From Manduca sexta (Eukaryota; Arthropoda; Insecta; Lepidoptera; Sphingidae): DNA of 64,000 nucleotides. Under the pieces are notes generated by a model. It saw nothing but the letters and a program-made list of their open reading frames with translations, was not told the DNA's origin and did not search any database. The position numbers and the translations under genes were made by a program. Shown piece after piece: positions 1 through 11,029 of the stretch. The DNA lies in NCBI RefSeq assembly GCF_014839805.1, contig NC_051120.1:10106001-10170000 (forward strand), in the 5' to 3' direction. Each line of letters begins with the position of its first letter. Position 1 is the first letter of the stretch.

Positions 1-311
1 TCTCCAAATACAGAGTATTCGTCACCATGTATCTTGTCTTCGTAGACGACTGTCTTCTCTTGCTTTGGTGCTACGTAGAACCCAGGGAGACCTGTAGGTG
101 ATTGTACTTCCCTCTTCACTCGCCTGTACTTCATCTTCTTATGTTTGTTATTCACCGGTTCGTAGGTCTCAATGTGAGTGATTTGGTAAGGATCGTCTTC
201 TAGCCACTCCTCATCAGAGTTTCGGGTTGCATGCATCTGTTTCACCAGATTAATTGTGGCATCATTGTCTTCATCTCTGTATTCATTGTCTGAATTCTCC
301 AATACATCCAC
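1..311 (-). CDS. BED zinc-finger protein gene, second visible coding exon (runs off window)
   Basis: The minus strand is open from a good splice acceptor (pyrimidine-rich, ending ttctag) at 313-312 to the window edge, about 103 codons. It reads in phase 0 from GTG GAT GTA and starts VDVLENSDNEYRDEDND. The translation is acidic at first (DEEWLEDDPY), then basic (NNKHKKMKYRRVKRE), and ends at the edge with HGDEYSVFGE. That ending resembles the short conserved 'D-E-[FY]-x-x-[FY]-G' segment near the C-terminus of many insect BED or MADF/BESS DNA-binding proteins, where a helix normally follows. The phase-0 acceptor fits the phase-0 donor at 1561-1560 of the BED exon, so both are read as one gene. 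The exact function is unknown; nuclear DNA binding is inferred from the domain. Confidence 0.75.
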   Translation of the reverse strand, partial: MDVLENSDNEYRDEDNDATINLVKQMHATRNSDEEWLEDDPYQITHIETYEPVNNKHKKMKYRRVKREVQSPTGLPGFYVAPKQEKTVVYEDKIHGDEYSVFG

Positions 312-1561
312 CTAGAAATAAAAAACATATAAGATTATTTTATTCGTATTTCTTGTTCCCAGGCTGGGATTAATAATTTGTTTGACTATTGTGAACGCAA
401 ACAATTTACACTTCAAATACAATGCAACAGGATGATAGCACAATATATTAATTAATCCATGCGAGTAGATACTATGTTATCCATATTGTACTATTTTACT
501 GTATAAGTAAATGACATCCTTATTTATAACTACTAAATGTTTTTAAGTCCTAACAGACAATATGATTAAAAGAGACCTGGTCCATCAGATACATTATTTT
601 TGAAATTATAGTTCCCACTTTACTCTGGATAACATGTTCTGATCATTCATAGTTGTGGAAAAATACAGCGATAATCACATATCAGTTATTTTCATACAAT
701 AATCTACCATGGTCTATCATTTCCAAATTTTTTTATTGTGTTTTTAATACATTCTGGTACCCACACTACTTGAAAACTTTTAGGGGGTAAATATAGGGTC
801 CTAAAAGGCTGCATTTGATTCAACCATGATGGGTTAAACCATGAGATATTGTAGGTATAAAATCAAAAGGTAATTAATATAAATTATATTTTACTTATAT
901 ATTTTGTTAAATATCTATAAGGGAAAAATAATATGTTAGCGTCTCACTGCTATAACATGTTTATGATTTTTAAATATCAACTGATTGGTCAAGTAAGGTC
1001 AAATACTATCAATTGTATCATTTTGTTTATATGCGGTATTAAAATGATATTAAGACATATTGGTTTACTGTATTGAGCCTTGTCAAAACACATAATGTTA
1101 CCCTTGTATGTAGTTATAAAAATATAACCCTAAAAAGGCCTGATACTATGAAATTATTCGCATCTAATGCCTTGTTTATATTGTATATAACCTAAAAACT
1201 TAAACACCACATTAAAATATTATTACCTAAATAGGTTTTATTACAATATAAGAGGTGTATTTGATCATTTCTAAAGTAGATAAATACGATGTATAGTTTA
1301 GAAGTTACTCATAAATAACCGCACTATCGTATGATCATTATCAATAACAATTTAATCAACGATCACGGATCAAATGCCAACCGATAAGGTTATCCGATTC
1401 GATTATCGATGATTTAGCTTCACTTAGTGCGCAGTCCTATGTATTATGCAATGTCACAAAATCGATACACCGCGATAAACTGATGCCTGATAAACATAAC
1501 CTAAATTATAAAGTAATATGAATGTAATTATTGAATTAGGTAAGTAGTAACTAGTAAGTAC
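312..1561 (-). other. intron of the BED zinc-finger gene
   Basis: This 1250-bp GT...AG interval lies between the donor at 1561-1560 (CGG|GTACTTAC) and the acceptor at 313-312. It is AT-rich and no exon or recognisable repeat was seen in it. Joining the flanking exons keeps one frame (phase 0 to phase 0), but only in the frame that follows the disrupted homopolymer run at 1632-1638. Confidence 0.5.
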
Positions 1562-1910
1562 CCGCTGGATTTCGATCTTAGGCATATGTCCCTCCATTTC
1601 TTCATTATTAACTGATACTGAATAACGTACATTTTTTTGCCCGCGGTGTGTATTTTCTCCTCTTTGTCGTTGACGTGGTTTGGCTTGTAGATTCATTTTC
1701 TTCAATTCGGAAAAGCGACTCGTCCAGGCTACCATTTTGGGCAAGTTCCCATTGTATAGGATGTTTTGTCGTCAGATGCACTCTAAGATTAGTCGTGTTG
1801 CCGAAGTATTTGTATTGATTTTCACATAATTTACACACTATTGCAGTACATCTATTGTTTTCTTCAATGCGTTCGAAAAATCGCCACACAGCAGATGAAC
1901 ATCTCTTCAT
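1562..1910 (-). CDS. BED-type zinc-finger protein, first coding exon, frame interrupted
   Basis: Translation from the ATG at 1910 gives a BED zinc finger: W9 and F12 of the N-terminal aromatic signature, then C26-K-L-C29, H45 and H50 (CX2C-X15-HX4H), with the usual 'N-L-x-x-H-L' before the first His. BED fingers bind DNA and occur in hAT transposases and in host proteins derived from them. A Ser/Thr-rich basic linker follows (residues 75-92). The BED frame reaches a stop soon after a run of seven T (plus strand 1632-1638). Dropping one base there opens another 23 codons (VRYSVSVNNEEMEGHMPK...) up to a donor at 1561 that is in phase with the exon at 311. The break may be an assembly error, a real mutation, or a sign of an unseen intron. 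No transposase domain follows, so a host gene is favoured. Confidence 0.7.
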
Positions 1911-2115
1911 TTTGATATCGATTTATAATAGTCAATTTGCCGCCGAAATGCCGATGATTATTGAAACGAAAACGATTATAAATGTCTATCGAATAGAAAG
2001 TATTACAACTTGGTTCACTTCAACAAAATGGCGATCGAGTATGACATCGAGCGCCGCGCGTTTATTCGATAACGGTGACGCCACTAGTGCGCCGACCGCC
2101 GCGCTCTGGATATTT
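1911..2115 (-). promoter_or_regulatory. CpG-rich 5' region of the BED zinc-finger gene
   Basis: Just upstream of the BED-gene ATG the sequence becomes CpG-rich (gcgccgcgcg near 2050, gcgccgaccgccgcgc near 2091) in otherwise AT-rich DNA. Such a shift is common at insect promoters. No TATA box was recognised and the transcription start is not fixed. An 87-codon open frame on the plus strand here is read as antisense noise. Confidence 0.35.
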
Positions 2116-3120
2116 TAACAAACTTCCGTTCTACTGCAATATTCAAAACTAAACCTTATGTTGAGGTGATAAAGTAAATTCTATGTGCACGTTCAACATT
2201 GGTATTTATCGTGTACACATGCGCATATATTTTTTTCTCTTACTCGCTTTAACTGAGTTGTATAAGTCTATCTCTTTTTGTTTGATTGCATCATCGTGCC
2301 TGTTGCCAACATAATAATTTTCGAGTTCGTATACAAAGACATAGACAATCGATGTTTTAAATTATAGAACGTATTGTCAATTCTTTGCGATTATAGAGGC
2401 TGATTTGAATTTTTTTATTATAATTCAAAATGATAAACGTTTATGTAGCAAATTCATTATATTAGTGCTTCTTGCACTAACCATTGTTCTATGTTGTTTC
2501 GTGCAACTCGCAGACGTACTTGCAGCAAGAATAATTTAATATCGAAATAAGTTTTTAGAGATTACTAAAGAATTATTACTTAATGCAAGAATTAAAAGTT
2601 TTACGTAATCTTTTCTTATAAATAGAATATTTTTTTTACTTGGTAGGTTTTCAACAATATTTTTGACTAATTTGAACCGAGGGTAGGATATATATTGCTA
2701 GTAATTTAAATTTAGTTCCTAACAATTAATATTATTCAAATGTTAGTTTTTCTATGGTCTCATAACTAACCGATATTCGTACATACTAACAGGATATTAT
2801 TTGTAGCTAATCTAAAACCACCACTGTAACCAAAATTAAAATATCTTCCATTATATCACGGTCTGAGATGCGCATCGGAGTCACTGCGTATAGATACGTG
2901 GGTATCCACTAAAAGTGATTGGGATGACATCATTTTGGTGAACAATTAACATCAACGGATTTTCATACAAATTATATTAACTACTATAATCACATTTCAC
3001 AATAAATTCAGTGTAAGAATTATTGCCGAAGTACCAACATAAAAAATGAAAGTAGATACTCACCTATATATGTAGGTAGGTACGTAAGACTAGTATTTTG
3101 TTGTAAGTAGGTATACAGCG
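2116..3120. other. intergenic, nothing recognised
   Basis: AT-rich sequence with only short chance open frames. No repeat boundary, RNA gene or exon could be supported. Confidence 0.5.
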
Positions 3121-3126
3121 GATATT

Positions 3127-3420
3127 ATTATATAACTTGGTGTTGTTAACGGTTTCGCTCGCGTGGAAAGCCTTTTCCACTACAAGAGCTCTTAAAACAT
3201 TGGAGCGATTTATAGCGCAACCTGTACGACGCCAGCGCCATTTACTAATACTACTTATTATTTCCCATGGGAACAAATTACTTACCGGGATAAAAAGTTA
3301 CCTAAGTGTTAATCCAGGATATGATCTATTCATGTGATAAATATCGTTCAAATTCGTTCAGCTGTTTTTATGCTTAGCTTTAACAAACATCCAAACATTC
3401 AAATATTTTCACAAACTTCC
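3127..3420 (+). repeat. non-LTR retrotransposon 3' tail (degenerate)
   Basis: The segment begins with a 'cggtttcgctcgcgtgg' head and continues with an 'accgggataaaaagttacctaag' block, then 'gttaatccaggatatgatctat' and 'aattcgttcagctgtttt'. This order of blocks is typical of an abundant lepidopteran LINE 3' end. The family name is not assigned from memory with confidence. Confidence 0.5.
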
Positions 3421-3494
3421 ATTTTTCTTATATTGTAAGAGTAAAATAAAATTTATCCAGTCCAAACTCCGGCATCCGCCTTATTTATAGATAA

Positions 3495-3996
3495 CTAGCT
3501 TCCGCCCGCAGCTTCGCCCGCGTGGATTTCGGGTTTCAAAAATGGAGAAGGTGCTCAATTTGTCGGGATGTTTTTTTAATTTATGGTGGTATGCAGGTGG
3601 TCCGATTGTCCGGTCAGGGTCTGATGATGGGATCCTGGTGAAATCGAAGGAACTTTTAACCATTAAGGTTGCACACGAAATGACGGAAGCTTAAAGAATG
3701 GAGTAACTTCTCCCGTTTTCCCAACATTTTCCATCACTGCTATGCTCCTATTAATTGTAGCGTGATGAAAAGTATACTATAACCAGCTCAGGAGTATGAA
3801 AAATAATTGTACCAAGTTAAGTTAAAATCTGTCGAGTAGTTTTTGTTTCTATAACGGTTATACAGACAGACAGACAAAAATTTTACTAATTGCATTTTTG
3901 GCATCAGTATCGATCCCTAATCACCCCCAGTTATTTTGGAAATATATTTCATGTACAGAATTGACCTCTCTACAGATTTATTATAAGTATAGATAT
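3495..3996 (+). repeat. interspersed repeat with 'gcttcgcccgcgtgg' head
   Basis: It starts with ctagcttccgcccgcagc and runs through a 'tatacagacagacagac' block to the terminal 'attataagtatagata'. Diverged relatives with the same head occur near 22.95, 32.26 and 61.07 kb (plus), and in reverse near 28.29, 42.34 and 52.05 kb. It is probably a LINE or SINE 3' end. Confidence 0.5.
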
Positions 3997-4259
3997 GCAA
4001 AAGTAGCTCAAAAATTGTCCATAACGAAAACATGCATTTTAAAGTAAAACAAAAGAAATAATATCGTGAAGCCAACCAAATAACTAATGATATATTAAAT
4101 TTTGTGACTGTTCAATTTAGTCGGATCCGCGATATCACTTTTGTTGAGTTTCAGAACGCGACATTACATTATTATATTCTGTGCTCCAACGCACACTGCT
4201 TTGATGTTAGGAACACATCTACATTGCTTAGACAACAGTGAACTTTATACAATAGCAAT

Positions 4260-4484
4260 AAAGCTCAAATTGACTCTACGTATTAGTTAGAAAACGTTTG
4301 TATGGGAAATAGAAAAATGCTGTTTTGAGGATTTTCCCGGCAATTATTCGAATTTTTCTCACCTTTTAAACCTTCCCTAGACCTCCACGAATAATTCAAG
4401 ACCAAGATAAGATAAATCCGTTCAGCCGTTCTCGAGTTTTAGCGAGACTAACGAACAGCAATTCATTTTTATATAAATAGATAT
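4260..4484 (+). mobile_element. Lep1-type Helitron-like repeat
   Basis: The stretch from 'gctcaaattgactctacg' through 'cgttcagccgttctcgag' to 'tttttatataaatagata' matches what is remembered of the abundant Lep1-type non-autonomous Helitron of Lepidoptera. The assignment is from memory only. No CTRR end with hairpin was confirmed. Confidence 0.4.
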
Positions 4485-4489
4485 GCAAT

Positions 4490-7250
4490 TTTTTCTCTCA
4501 ACGGTGAACGGAATCTTGTTTCAATTTACTTACGAAAACTTTTAACGATTTGTGCCTATATTTTAAAATTATTACCCATTCTGGAGCACTTACACAGACA
4601 TAAAATTTGTAAAAAACGTTTCATAATTTAACAAGATACATTAGTTTTATGACAATGACATTTTGTTTAACGATAAGACAGAAATAAAAAATGTTTTTGC
4701 TAATGTTCTGTCAACGATTTAGTAGATAAAATTATTTATGCGTCATTCAATATATTTTATTGTTATAATATGTATACACTATTAAGCCGATGACTACACC
4801 AGACAGCTTTTATCAAAGTAGCTGAAGTGTTAAAATAGCGGTATGGGACATTTGATTTTTAATTGACTAATGAGAAATTTCGACCACTTCAAGGTACCTA
4901 TACATTAATGCTTACTTGTTGTCATTAGATAATGAAGTGATGGTGAATAATAAAATTTATTTTGTTTAGTGTATTTCTTGTAGTAGTTAGGAGGTAACTG
5001 TGGTATAGATGCTTTTTGAAATCAAGCTGTGATTTGTCAACGATTGATATTACCAAAAAGAATTTAATAATTATTGATAGACCCGTCCTTGAACATCAAA
5101 CTGATCAAAAGTATAATGATTACGTAGAATGAAAATAATGTATCAACCCTAACAATAAAGTACAGTTTTCTGTGTAAATGTTTTTTTGGTGTATGGTTGG
5201 ATGCTGTTAGAAATAAAACAGCATATTATCGCATAATTATGCTTGAGGTTAATTGTAATTCATATATACTTTATCTATCTCATTTCACCGTTCATAACGT
5301 GTTAAAAAGGCAAGTTGATATACAGAATGAAAAAAGTACGAATTGTAGGTAAAGTCGAGAGCACACGTTCCTCGCCCATTCCCCCTCTGCCGCTTTAACA
5401 ATAACATACAGCAGGACGTAATTGAGCGTGCGGAATATTAGGTATGGAATAGGGGACCGGACTCATTTTTGTTCTTTATTATTATCAAATATTTACGTTA
5501 TAAATTATAACACAGAAAGAATTATTTAAATCCGGTAAAAAATCAACAAGTTATAAGCCTTTCCATTTCGGTAGAAGGGGTAAGTAACAAGAAACAGAAA
5601 AGAGGTACAATATCCACGTGTGACGTCATCGGGCATTACGACGCGTGCGAAAGAAAGAGATGAAGCGATATCCCCACTTCGCGCCCACTTCGGCACATAG
5701 TAATATTTGAAATATGAATTACTGACTCATTTTTTAACTATTTTAATGCAGTTTTCGCAGGGGGGTTTCTTTTTCTTATTATTAACCATTACATATAGAA
5801 TAATGTACAAAATCAAACACAGGAGGGTCCCCTATTGGTGAATTCATTCGAGTTTTAGAACCTCTAGGGGCAGCTGCCCTTCACTGCCGCCCCTTGGCGA
5901 CGTCTTTGCACCACTTGCCATCAGGTGCAGGTGCGTTGTCGTGCACGTATGACAAAAGTAAATTACATGTCGCCTTCCAATACATACATACCATTATTTT
6001 CATAAATCAAAGGTGAGGAAAGCAGGGGATAGGAGAAAATATAGCTCGGGAAAAGATTTACTAAAAAATTTCCAGAAACTGGCAGCAGTATATATGTACC
6101 TACTTACTTCAGTATTTTGCATTGTTTATCCGGTGGTGATATAAATAAAAAACAAAAATATAGAATCATTTTATTTATTTCTCGGTATAAGAGGCTGTAA
6201 AAAGTTATTGTCTAAATGTTTCGATCAATCTTTCTTTTGGTAGCACTAAGTATTAGGGTGAAAAAATGTGAATTTCAAATATGTTTCCATTTTAGACGAG
6301 TTATCTCGAGACATGATTTCAAAAATGTTATTTTAATGAGAAATTTTATGATTTTTAAATTGAACATAAATGCACTAAGCAAACACGATAATTCATAATA
6401 ATTATTGTAAAGGTATCGAAATTAATTAAGTAATACTGTTTGACTCATCTTGACGTTCTTATTTTAAGGAAAAAGAGTTACATAGGATATATATGTGACA
6501 GAGCCGAAGAAACCGCTTGCCGCATCCAAACATTTCACAGAGTTCATTTTATAGACTATTTTTGGACGCGGAAAGACGTGACCATAGATAATTTTCTTTA
6601 AAAGCTCAAGTCACTCTTCCTCTTTCCCTTTGAAGTGTTGAAATTGAGAAATATTAACTGCAACAATGTATGATTCGGTAGGTCAACCCGAGCGGGTCTA
6701 ATTATGGCACATGGGCATTATAATAATATTACATTCATATTTTTACACCTCCACTGATACGATGCTATGCAAACTCACAATGACGTAATTGTGTTAATGA
6801 AATCAGTATTAAGGATTTCCCAATTTCTTACCCGTTTTATTTGAAAGACGAAACCATAGACAATGCATTCATGTAAAAACTTTGTATACAAGATGACAAA
6901 TCCATAATTGAAGTCTTTATTTCATGGCAGTGAAAAAAGGTGAGTTTGCTATCATTGTATTCTGTCATTTTATATTGTCATCGCGTTACAGATGGGTACA
7001 GATTAAAAAACATCGCCAATTTTTTCTGAATTTTCTTACATTCGCTACATCAAATATAAAAACTACAAAACTAGATACTGTAACGGAGAACCATATTCTT
7101 TTACAATACCGAAATACTGCTTGCTAAACTAAACGTTAAGATCGATTGGTATTTTAATTTACAATATAATAACGAGTGAATTACAATTAATTAGATAATC
7201 GATATAATAATTTATTGACTTATTAAGAAAACGACAAAAAATTTGTAATA
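4490..7250. other. intergenic, mostly unique sequence
   Basis: No coding region was recognised. Two CpG-richer patches (about 5340-5690 and 5860-5950) stand out and contain several ACGT motifs, including cacgtgtgacgtcatcg near 5617. Neither resolves into a gene or a bounded repeat. Confidence 0.4.
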
Positions 7251-9462
7251 TATTTTTTATGTATCGAAGTTTATTTTAAGACGAGTAAATGCTTCGTTCA
7301 AATACATAATTTCATGTCGCTTTCATGACACCTAGTAGTACATACATATAAATAAAATCGAATTATCATTCGTATAACATACGTAGGTACAATCATAAAG
7401 CTTGTTGCAAATATCCGACGCCCTTGGACGTTCAGCAAACATATCTTAATAACATAGTATTCGAGCAGAGGGATGTCCGATTTCTTTTTAATTAAAAAGG
7501 TAAAGGACTAAAGCGTTACATATTTTCACCCCAACTTTTAAAAGTCATAAGAACTGAGGTGAATAACAATCGATAATTTCATAATGAAAAGCACTTTAAA
7601 GAGACGGACAGCGCGTGTCGCCATTTGCACCTGTTCGCGAAAGGCAATTACTATTTAAGTATATGCGTGAATTTACAATAACTGTACACGATACGCACTT
7701 CTTTTTGGGAATATATTCGTTTGATATCGCATTATCACCATTGTGAGAAATTCGTTCGTTGATTTCCTGTTTGTCTGAAAGTCCGATTCGTCACCGAACA
7801 GTTTTAAGAAGCGTTAATTAGATAAATACCTTGTATTTTTTCGGCGAATATCCGAGACGTGGAAACTAGGCCACCAAGGGACGTCGGCTACAAGTGTACA
7901 CAACTGTATGCGAGGGACATCACCAAGAGAATGTTACCGTATGTAATCCATTCAATCACAATATTTGCAAATGCACCAATTACACGCTATACAAACCGCA
8001 TACAAAGCACATATTGTTACTGAACAGACTTAAAAAAATATAATACAATTAAAATTGGCTCACTAAAAGTACAAGCGTATGAAATCCTACATATCTACAT
8101 TCGGTTGGAACTAATAGGGACAAGAGAATAATAAAAAAACATCAACTAAAACGTTAACAAAATACACTTTTCTCTATGGAAAATAAATAAATTTACAAAT
8201 TAGATACACGTTTTTGGCCTACGGTCCAAGGCGAAAAAGGCGCGAATTTTGTTACAACTGCGTTGACAGGAACGTAACTACCCGACGTAATTGTTTTTGA
8301 CACTAGGCTGTTTGACTGTAACGCTGTTGCGAGATATCCGCACCTTCCTAGCCGTGTCCTTAGGCTCGTCACTACATACTAATAGTCACATCATCCTCGT
8401 TAAAGTTTATCACTACTTTTTTGACAAGCCAAGGCGAGCGGTTAGCCGCTAACGTGCAATAGTATTTCATAGGGACTGCACACCCCAGTGCCAACTGCCC
8501 CGGACCCGCAATGTCTAGTTTTCGGGGTAATTCGACGTGGACATTGTCCGCTCGCCTCAACGGTCGAATTTTTAACTTATCATAGAAATACAGAAGCATG
8601 CCGTCCGCCGCACTACATTATCCTATCATAGCCTAGGCCGATACCAACATAAACTACGTTACTCAGTCCAATTTTCAGTCAATTTCTTATGAAATTACAC
8701 CTTCAACACACGTCATCTAAGTACGAAAACGTTTCGGAATCTCCTCTCGTTGTATAACATTCATATTAATGTAATGGCGTCCGCATATGCCTTGATACGA
8801 CAAAATTTAGTTCGAGTCCCGTTTCAGTAGAATATACCGATAATATCTCAATTTGAATAATGTTATTAAAGTGTTTTGTAAAAGTGGAAAAGTACGAACG
8901 TTAAAGATATACCGAACAAGATAATAAGTTTGATATCGTAACCGTGTTGATTGGTTTTCGATTGAAAATGAATTCATTAACGAATAATTCGGTTCTAATT
9001 AAATAGATATTTTCGAGTTCGACCACGAAATTGATGTAAAAGATACAGATATTATAAACATAATGCTGTAACGTCCAATTAATGTGGAACGGGCGATCCG
9101 AAAATATACGGCGTGACGACAACGAGCGAGCCATTCCGAAACGGTAAGTATTTAGGCTAAATGTTAATTGACAGAAATCTTTGCCTTCCCCTAACACAGT
9201 TCCACCTTACCCAACGATAATCTCGACGATTTACATTTTTTTTTATTAATTATCGAATAAAGTTAATCTAAGTTAATTTCATGATAAGTAACAGTTAACT
9301 AACAATTGGAATCTTGCCGATAAACCTACGTTTTAAAGCGAACTAGGAATATAAATTGAGATAGATAATTTCAGTAGCTTTGGTAGTTTAATATCATTCG
9401 TTTTATATTGTTAAATGTATCGATTCGTTTCTAACGCCACGTCTCGCGCGCACTATGAGTAT

Positions 9463-9468
9463 TTTATT
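9463..9468 (-). terminator. candidate polyadenylation signal of the FGF gene
   Basis: This is an AATAAA on the minus strand (plus TTTATT) about 455 bases after the FGF stop codon. A second lies at 9247-9242 and others near 7270. The real 3' end is unknown. Sequence from 7300 to 9900 is CpG-richer than the intron and could be a long 3' UTR. Confidence 0.3.
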
Positions 9469-9920
9469 AAGTAACTACTAGAAGTAAAGGAAATGATGAA
9501 GACGATTTAGACAATCTAAACAACAAGTCACTGGTATCAATTTGTGATTGGGACCGTTCGAGAGAGCAATGCTACTGTGGCGCGCCGCGGCGCCCCACGC
9601 CGCACGACATTGTAAAACACACTAAATAGGAATGATATAGACTTGTTTCAACTGCCCGTTTACCATTAACGAACTACCCGCATCCAAACGCAGTACAGAT
9701 ACATCTACATGTTTACTGAAGTTATTTAGTCGCGTGTGACCGTTTGGAAACTATCTCACGAACGTCGCGCCTGCATCGACCGCTCAGGCTCTAGGCGGGT
9801 GCAAGCAAGGTTCGCTTCGTCCGGCCGCGACCCGACTACCAGAGATTCAAGCACGTGTAAGTGTGGAACGGTGCTAGTGTGCGAGCGCTACGGCTGCCCC
9901 GACCGCGAGTAGCGTGCGAC

Positions 9921-10424
9921 TCACGCGCGACCGACCGCCTCCAGCGCGGTCGCCGATCGAAAAAACTCCGCGTCGGTGGTGGTCGACATGGTGGACATGG
10001 TCGACTCGTCCCACGTCATCTCCGTCGTGGTGGTGGTGCCGTTGTCGTGTTTTCTCCTCGACTTGGGGTGTCGTTGTTTCTTCTTGGGATTGTTAGCCTT
10101 CTTGTGCTTCCTTTTGTGCCTCGAGTTTTGCTTCTGTACTCGTGACATGCAGTTTCTGTGCCTGGGCGGCGGCCGTTTTAGCTTCCCGCGGTGCCGTCGC
10201 GGCGGACAGTGGGTTTGCTTGGGTCCCTCCCAGCGGTTGGTGAGCGTGAGCGCGTATGTGGAGAGGTTGCCGAGAGGGCGCGACACCGGTATCTGCGTGC
10301 GGCGCGCCTTGCCGCGGTTGTCGAGCGCAACAAACGTCTTCTTCCCGTTCCGTATCCGCGAATATGTGTTATAGTTGTTCTCCTCTATATGTTCCTGGAA
10401 CACGCAGTCGTCCGAGAGATCCTT
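9921..10424 (-). CDS. bnl: FGF ligand (branchless-like), terminal coding exon
   Basis: The exon begins at acceptor ttctcttttgtttcag| (AG at 10426-10425) and ends at TGA 9923-9921: 167 codons, phase 0. The first 60 residues are the second half of an FGF beta-trefoil: DDCVFQEHIEENNYNTYSR, then KKTFVALDNRGKARR. These match the FGF pattern C-[VL]-F-x-E...N-x-Y-N-x-Y followed by a strand with 'valnrxGxxrr'. The remainder is unlike usual FGFs: a Lys/Arg/His-rich block (roughly residues 80-125) and then a Thr/Ser/Met-rich acidic end (TTTTTEMTWDESTMSTMS). FGFs are secreted and signal through FGFR tyrosine kinases with heparan sulphate. In insects Bnl directs tracheal branching through Breathless. 'NTY' and 'DCVF' argue for a bnl-type rather than an FGF8/thisbe-type ligand, but orthology is inferred. 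Confidence 0.88.
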   Translation of the reverse strand, partial: KDLSDDCVFQEHIEENNYNTYSRIRNGKKTFVALDNRGKARRTQIPVSRPLGNLSTYALTLTNRWEGPKQTHCPPRRHRGKLKRPPPRHRNCMSRVQKQNSRHKRKHKKANNPKKKQRHPKSRRKHDNGTTTTTEMTWDESTMSTMSTTTDAEFFRSATALEAVGRA

Positions 10425-11029
10425 CTGAAACAAAAGAGAAGGTGGTCGTTAGTGTTTGTTTATAATGACACTGATGTGTTTAGAAACTTACAAAACCATA
10501 AAGCTAACCGATGTTCCTCTAATTGTTTCCTCAAGGAACGCCTCGCGTAAACATTATGTTTAGCTTTTAAACGGTGGACATAATCCCTTTCACCACACAA
10601 TGAATCAATACACACAATAACAATTTATCCCGTAGATAAATCCCGCTATACCTTCAATTATTCCCAAAGCATTCGTATAAGGTATTGGTCTAACTAAATC
10701 CAATGTTTAAATTGGGGGCCTGCCATTTAGGGAGCCATGGCCTCCAGTGAGCATCGGCCGTTAGTCTAACAACCGAGCGCTGCAGCGATTGACTGTTTTA
10801 CCCATAAATATGTATAAATGAATAGCCCGAGGGTATAATGCCCCTTAAATTGTCCAAAGAGTTGGAATATTAGACATTAAATTCAATCTGCGATAGTTTG
10901 TACGATGCGCGTCGGTGGGTGCAGAATTATTGCTCAATTGATTTATGGTATTAGCAAATTGTGCTATCGGAAGCTCGTTTTGTGGACCGAGTTCTGGTGT
11001 TGCAATGACTTGTTGCGGACCTGTTGCTG

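Noticed and set aside
8372..8599. 75-codon minus frame downstream of the FGF stop, CpG-rich
   Set aside because: Coding-looking but without a motif, a splice link or a promoter; most likely FGF 3' UTR or flank.
9861..10550. Several plus-strand open frames (94, 132, 119 codons) over the FGF terminal exon
   Set aside because: They are antisense shadows of the FGF coding sequence; the minus frame carries the recognisable FGF motifs.
10845..11026. Possible minus-strand terminal exon after ttttaacag, reading ATGPQQVIATPELGPQNEL..
   Set aside because: It cannot join the FGF exons in phase (a stop appears) and no upstream partner or family was found.
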